Part shown: positions 61,370-64,000 of the stretch, in pieces
Layout of the letters: each line of letters opens with the position of its first letter
Numbering within the stretch: position 1 is the stretch's first letter
Assembly (NCBI RefSeq): GCF_024139115.2
Contig: NW_026942518.1
Coordinates: 53,554-117,553 of the forward strand
Length of the DNA: 64,000 nt
Reading direction: 5' to 3'
DNA from: Armigeres subalbatus
Taxonomy: Eukaryota; Arthropoda; Insecta; Diptera; Culicidae
Position numbers and translations under genes: made by a program
The notes under the pieces: model-generated
Told to the model about the DNA's origin: nothing
Databases searched by the model: none
What the model saw: the letters and a program-made list of their open reading frames with translations, nothing else

Positions 61370-64000
61370 ATTTTACTACTACTATACGTGTGCGAGTCAT
61401 TACAATTCTTTTTTTCGTTTATGGAGATGGCCAGTGGAGATATAACAGATTCCACACTGATATTTTTCCCTCCCCTTCATACGGGAGTTTGGCAGAAGAA
61501 AGGTCGTGCGATATGTGCCATCACAAATATTGCCCTCCGCTCGCTTTCAAATCGACTTCAATTCTTCATGCCTGCCGTATCCTAACGGAACTATCAATTC
61601 TATACTTTCGCCTCTAATTCTATCATGAACATGTACGTCTCAGTTTGGAAGAATTTTTATACTTTAAATACTATCAGAAATCTTTAAATGCTCTACATTT
61701 GCTTGAGTAAATAGGGGCTCAATAGTTAGAAACAAAGCAATTCTAATTATGTATTTATTTGTTAGTTTTATTTCCAGGTTTGTATAAAGAAATTAATATT
61801 TCTACACAGCATGGAAGTCGTCGTTCCCAATATCAATACCTTTAATCAAACTCCATAGATCCAAAAGTTGTAAATACGTTACGTTTATACAAGTCCTAAG
61901 TCTACTCGCGGTTATGCTAAAAACATTACCCATTGCTTTTTTTTACGAGAGAGGCACCAACACCGCTAGGTGGATCAATCAAGGTTTTTAATATAATTTA
62001 GCGTTTTTTTAAACATTGTCTAAAAACGAACTTATTGGAAATGCTTTCATCTTTACCAAACTCTTGCCGATTATTCCGGTCCGTATTTTCTTGTGGATCG
62101 TTGAGATAGAAAAGCTTCCATAACACATCATAACAAATGACGTTGTGCACATACCTAATCTATCATCCCTACAAACAGATACCTATATGTATTGCTGTAT
62201 CTAAATCTCTAATCTTCCATCAAAATTTCGTTTTCGGAATGACAGATAAATTTCAATTAACGCCACACATCCTTCATCGCTTCCCTTATCAAAGGCTAAC
62301 TTAACAAGCCTTTGGGCCCAGCCTCCTTCTAACCTCACTCTGCTGCTTTACCTCGTCTCCCGTATGCTCCAACAACGATCAGCGATCGCGTATGTAATTG
62401 ACCTGCTTCCTCGTTTTCCTCTCGTATCTCAGCCTTCTTGAATACCACACGGACCGGGACGACTGGGACCCGAACGATACCCGTTACCCAACCACTAGCC
62501 GTGACGACAGCGACATCGCATCGATCGGTCGGCGCGGCGGTGGGCTGGAGCCACATTCTCATTCACTTTTCTTTACCCTGGGTCTGGGGTCCCAAGATGG
62601 GATTCCCAACAACCAGAGTTACCGGTGCATGTAAGCTTATGGAGAGAGAGATGCCGAAGTGATGTGGGGACCAAACCGGGGAAGAGCAGAAGATGTGCGA
62701 GAGGGTATGGCCACGGCATGTAGCCGTGCCTGCCTTCCTACCTGTGTTATCGAAGATGTTTGGTTCAGGCTCAGCCAAAGTGCCCCGAACAGATAAGTAT
62801 TTGCAACGGGGTCGTTGAACTTCTTCGCTTGCGCTGGCGCTGACGACGACGACGTCGACGCGAGACGGCGGCGAGAGTTGTTCGCGGGTTTGTCGCTTAT
62901 GCGGTGCGGCACCAGGCTTGATTTCGATTTCGTTTCGATTCAAGATTTTGTGGCCGTTCGGTGATTGGACAATAATGTGATGTGGGGCGCTCCGTTGCGG
63001 GAATTGAATGCCATGCTTCTTATCGTTTTTTATTCGCTCCGCGGCAATTGCGGAAGGAACTTGATGCTCTCAGCCGGTTTGGGTGGATAGCATGGTGAAT
63101 TGGATGTTGGGGTGTTTGGAAACGATTATTTGGTTATGCACATTTCGATTAAATTGGATTACGGGCTTGTGTAAACATCTTCTCATCAACGAGAGTGGGC
63201 AAACACTTTTGTCGATTGATGTTCGATATAATGATGCTTACTTGAATCGAGTTGTTTGAATTGAATAAGTATTGAATTTGAAATTATGTTACATAAACGT
63301 AAGACCATCGAATTTTATTTGGTGTGGTTTTAATAATTGATATATTATTACAAGTTTCCTGTGGTTTTATTTAAATGAGTTATTGAAGTCTTGCATGGGT
63401 GCACTCTTGTAATTACAGCCTCACCATCATCTCAGCGTGTCTGATTGTTTTCGTTTTCTTGAGGAAACTTTTGAATCTCCTAGACAAGCGAAATTGAATT
63501 CCAAATACTTCTGAATTTCCCAAAAGACTTTCTTTTGACCGATTTGTTTTCAAAAGTTTACTTCTGGGTAGTTTTTTCGTGCAATTTTACAAGATTTTTT
63601 TGTGAAAATTCAATAAAAACTTTCCGTTGAAATTTAATACAAGTTCTATTAAAAATTTTAAACAATTTTCCGTCGAAACTACGTTTTGAGAAATTGAAAA
63701 AAATATACCGGAGGAGTTCAGAAGAAAAAAAAACCTAGCATAAAACGAAACAATTTCTCGCGCAGAGTAGAAAAAAAGTGGTGTTCCACTCAAAAAATGG
63801 GTCGTTCATTCATCTTCTCCATAAGCCTGTAACGCTCGAATAAGAGTGGTGAAACATAGTTACCTTGTTGTGTGGGTTGAAAGAAAATGTAATTTTATCA
63901 CTGGAATGTTAGTTACCATCTATCTGAATAATTCTATCAGGTTAGGGGGTAGAGATGTGTCATATCGCCACTACCTCTTACACGGTCAACCATCGGACGG
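61370..64000. other. No gene recognised; 62300-62960 is GC-rich
   Basis: 61.4-62.3 kb is AT-rich with frames under 75 codons. 62300-62960 is GC-richer with runs such as GACGACGACGTCGACGCG and minus-strand frames of 91 and 126 codons, without known domains. It shows no repeats visible in the window and could be host regulatory or exonic sequence. 63470-63720 is AT-rich with degenerate TTCC/AATTC units. Confidence 0.3.

Overview
This window looks like non-coding, transposon-packed chromosomal DNA of a mosquito, most probably Aedes. No confident host protein gene is present. The taxon call rests on my recognition of element types (a Juan-like Jockey LINE, Feilai-like tRNA-derived SINEs, RTE, R1 and LOA-type LINEs, many short inverted-repeat elements), not on a search. 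Almost every long reading frame is a damaged retrotransposon or transposase fragment. One short candidate host exon (31572-31646) has good splice signals.

Layout. 0-14 kb holds a foldback element carrying a solo LTR, an 886-bp hAT-type foldback with an 8-bp target duplication, a SINE with target duplication, an R1-type ORF1 remnant, a piggyBac-like MITE, the 3' end of a hAT transposon, a 2157-bp non-autonomous hAT packed with minisatellites and MITEs, and a 99-bp tandem array. 14-20 kb is mostly unassigned AT-rich sequence with a perfect 46-bp inverted repeat and a CA microsatellite. 20.1-24.6 kb is a nearly complete but decayed Jockey/Juan-type LINE bounded by a 14-bp target duplication. 25-27.3 kb holds two head-to-head LINE fragments, the second interrupted by a block with a tRNA-like gene. 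27.3-36 kb is unassigned sequence with several MITEs and a Feilai-like SINE.

36-50.7 kb is one nested complex. An RTE LINE (minus strand) appears to have been split by a plus-strand LINE, which itself contains a hAT relic. It was split again by a long R1-clade LINE. The R1 LINE was in turn hit by a Feilai-like SINE, a non-autonomous poly(A) retroelement, a hAT-like MITE and a LOA-type LINE with an 18-bp target duplication. The order of events can be read from which reading frame interrupts which.

50.7-64 kb holds further MITE and minisatellite sequence, two long polypurine tracts, a second nearly full-length RTE LINE with a short AAAT-repeat tail, two tRNA-derived SINEs and a Jockey-type LINE. 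The last 2.5 kb is more GC-rich and shows no obvious repeat.

By length most LINE sequence lies on the minus strand. A transcript running left to right would therefore be antisense to most of the LINEs, a property shared by some piRNA-generating loci; this is only a hypothesis here.
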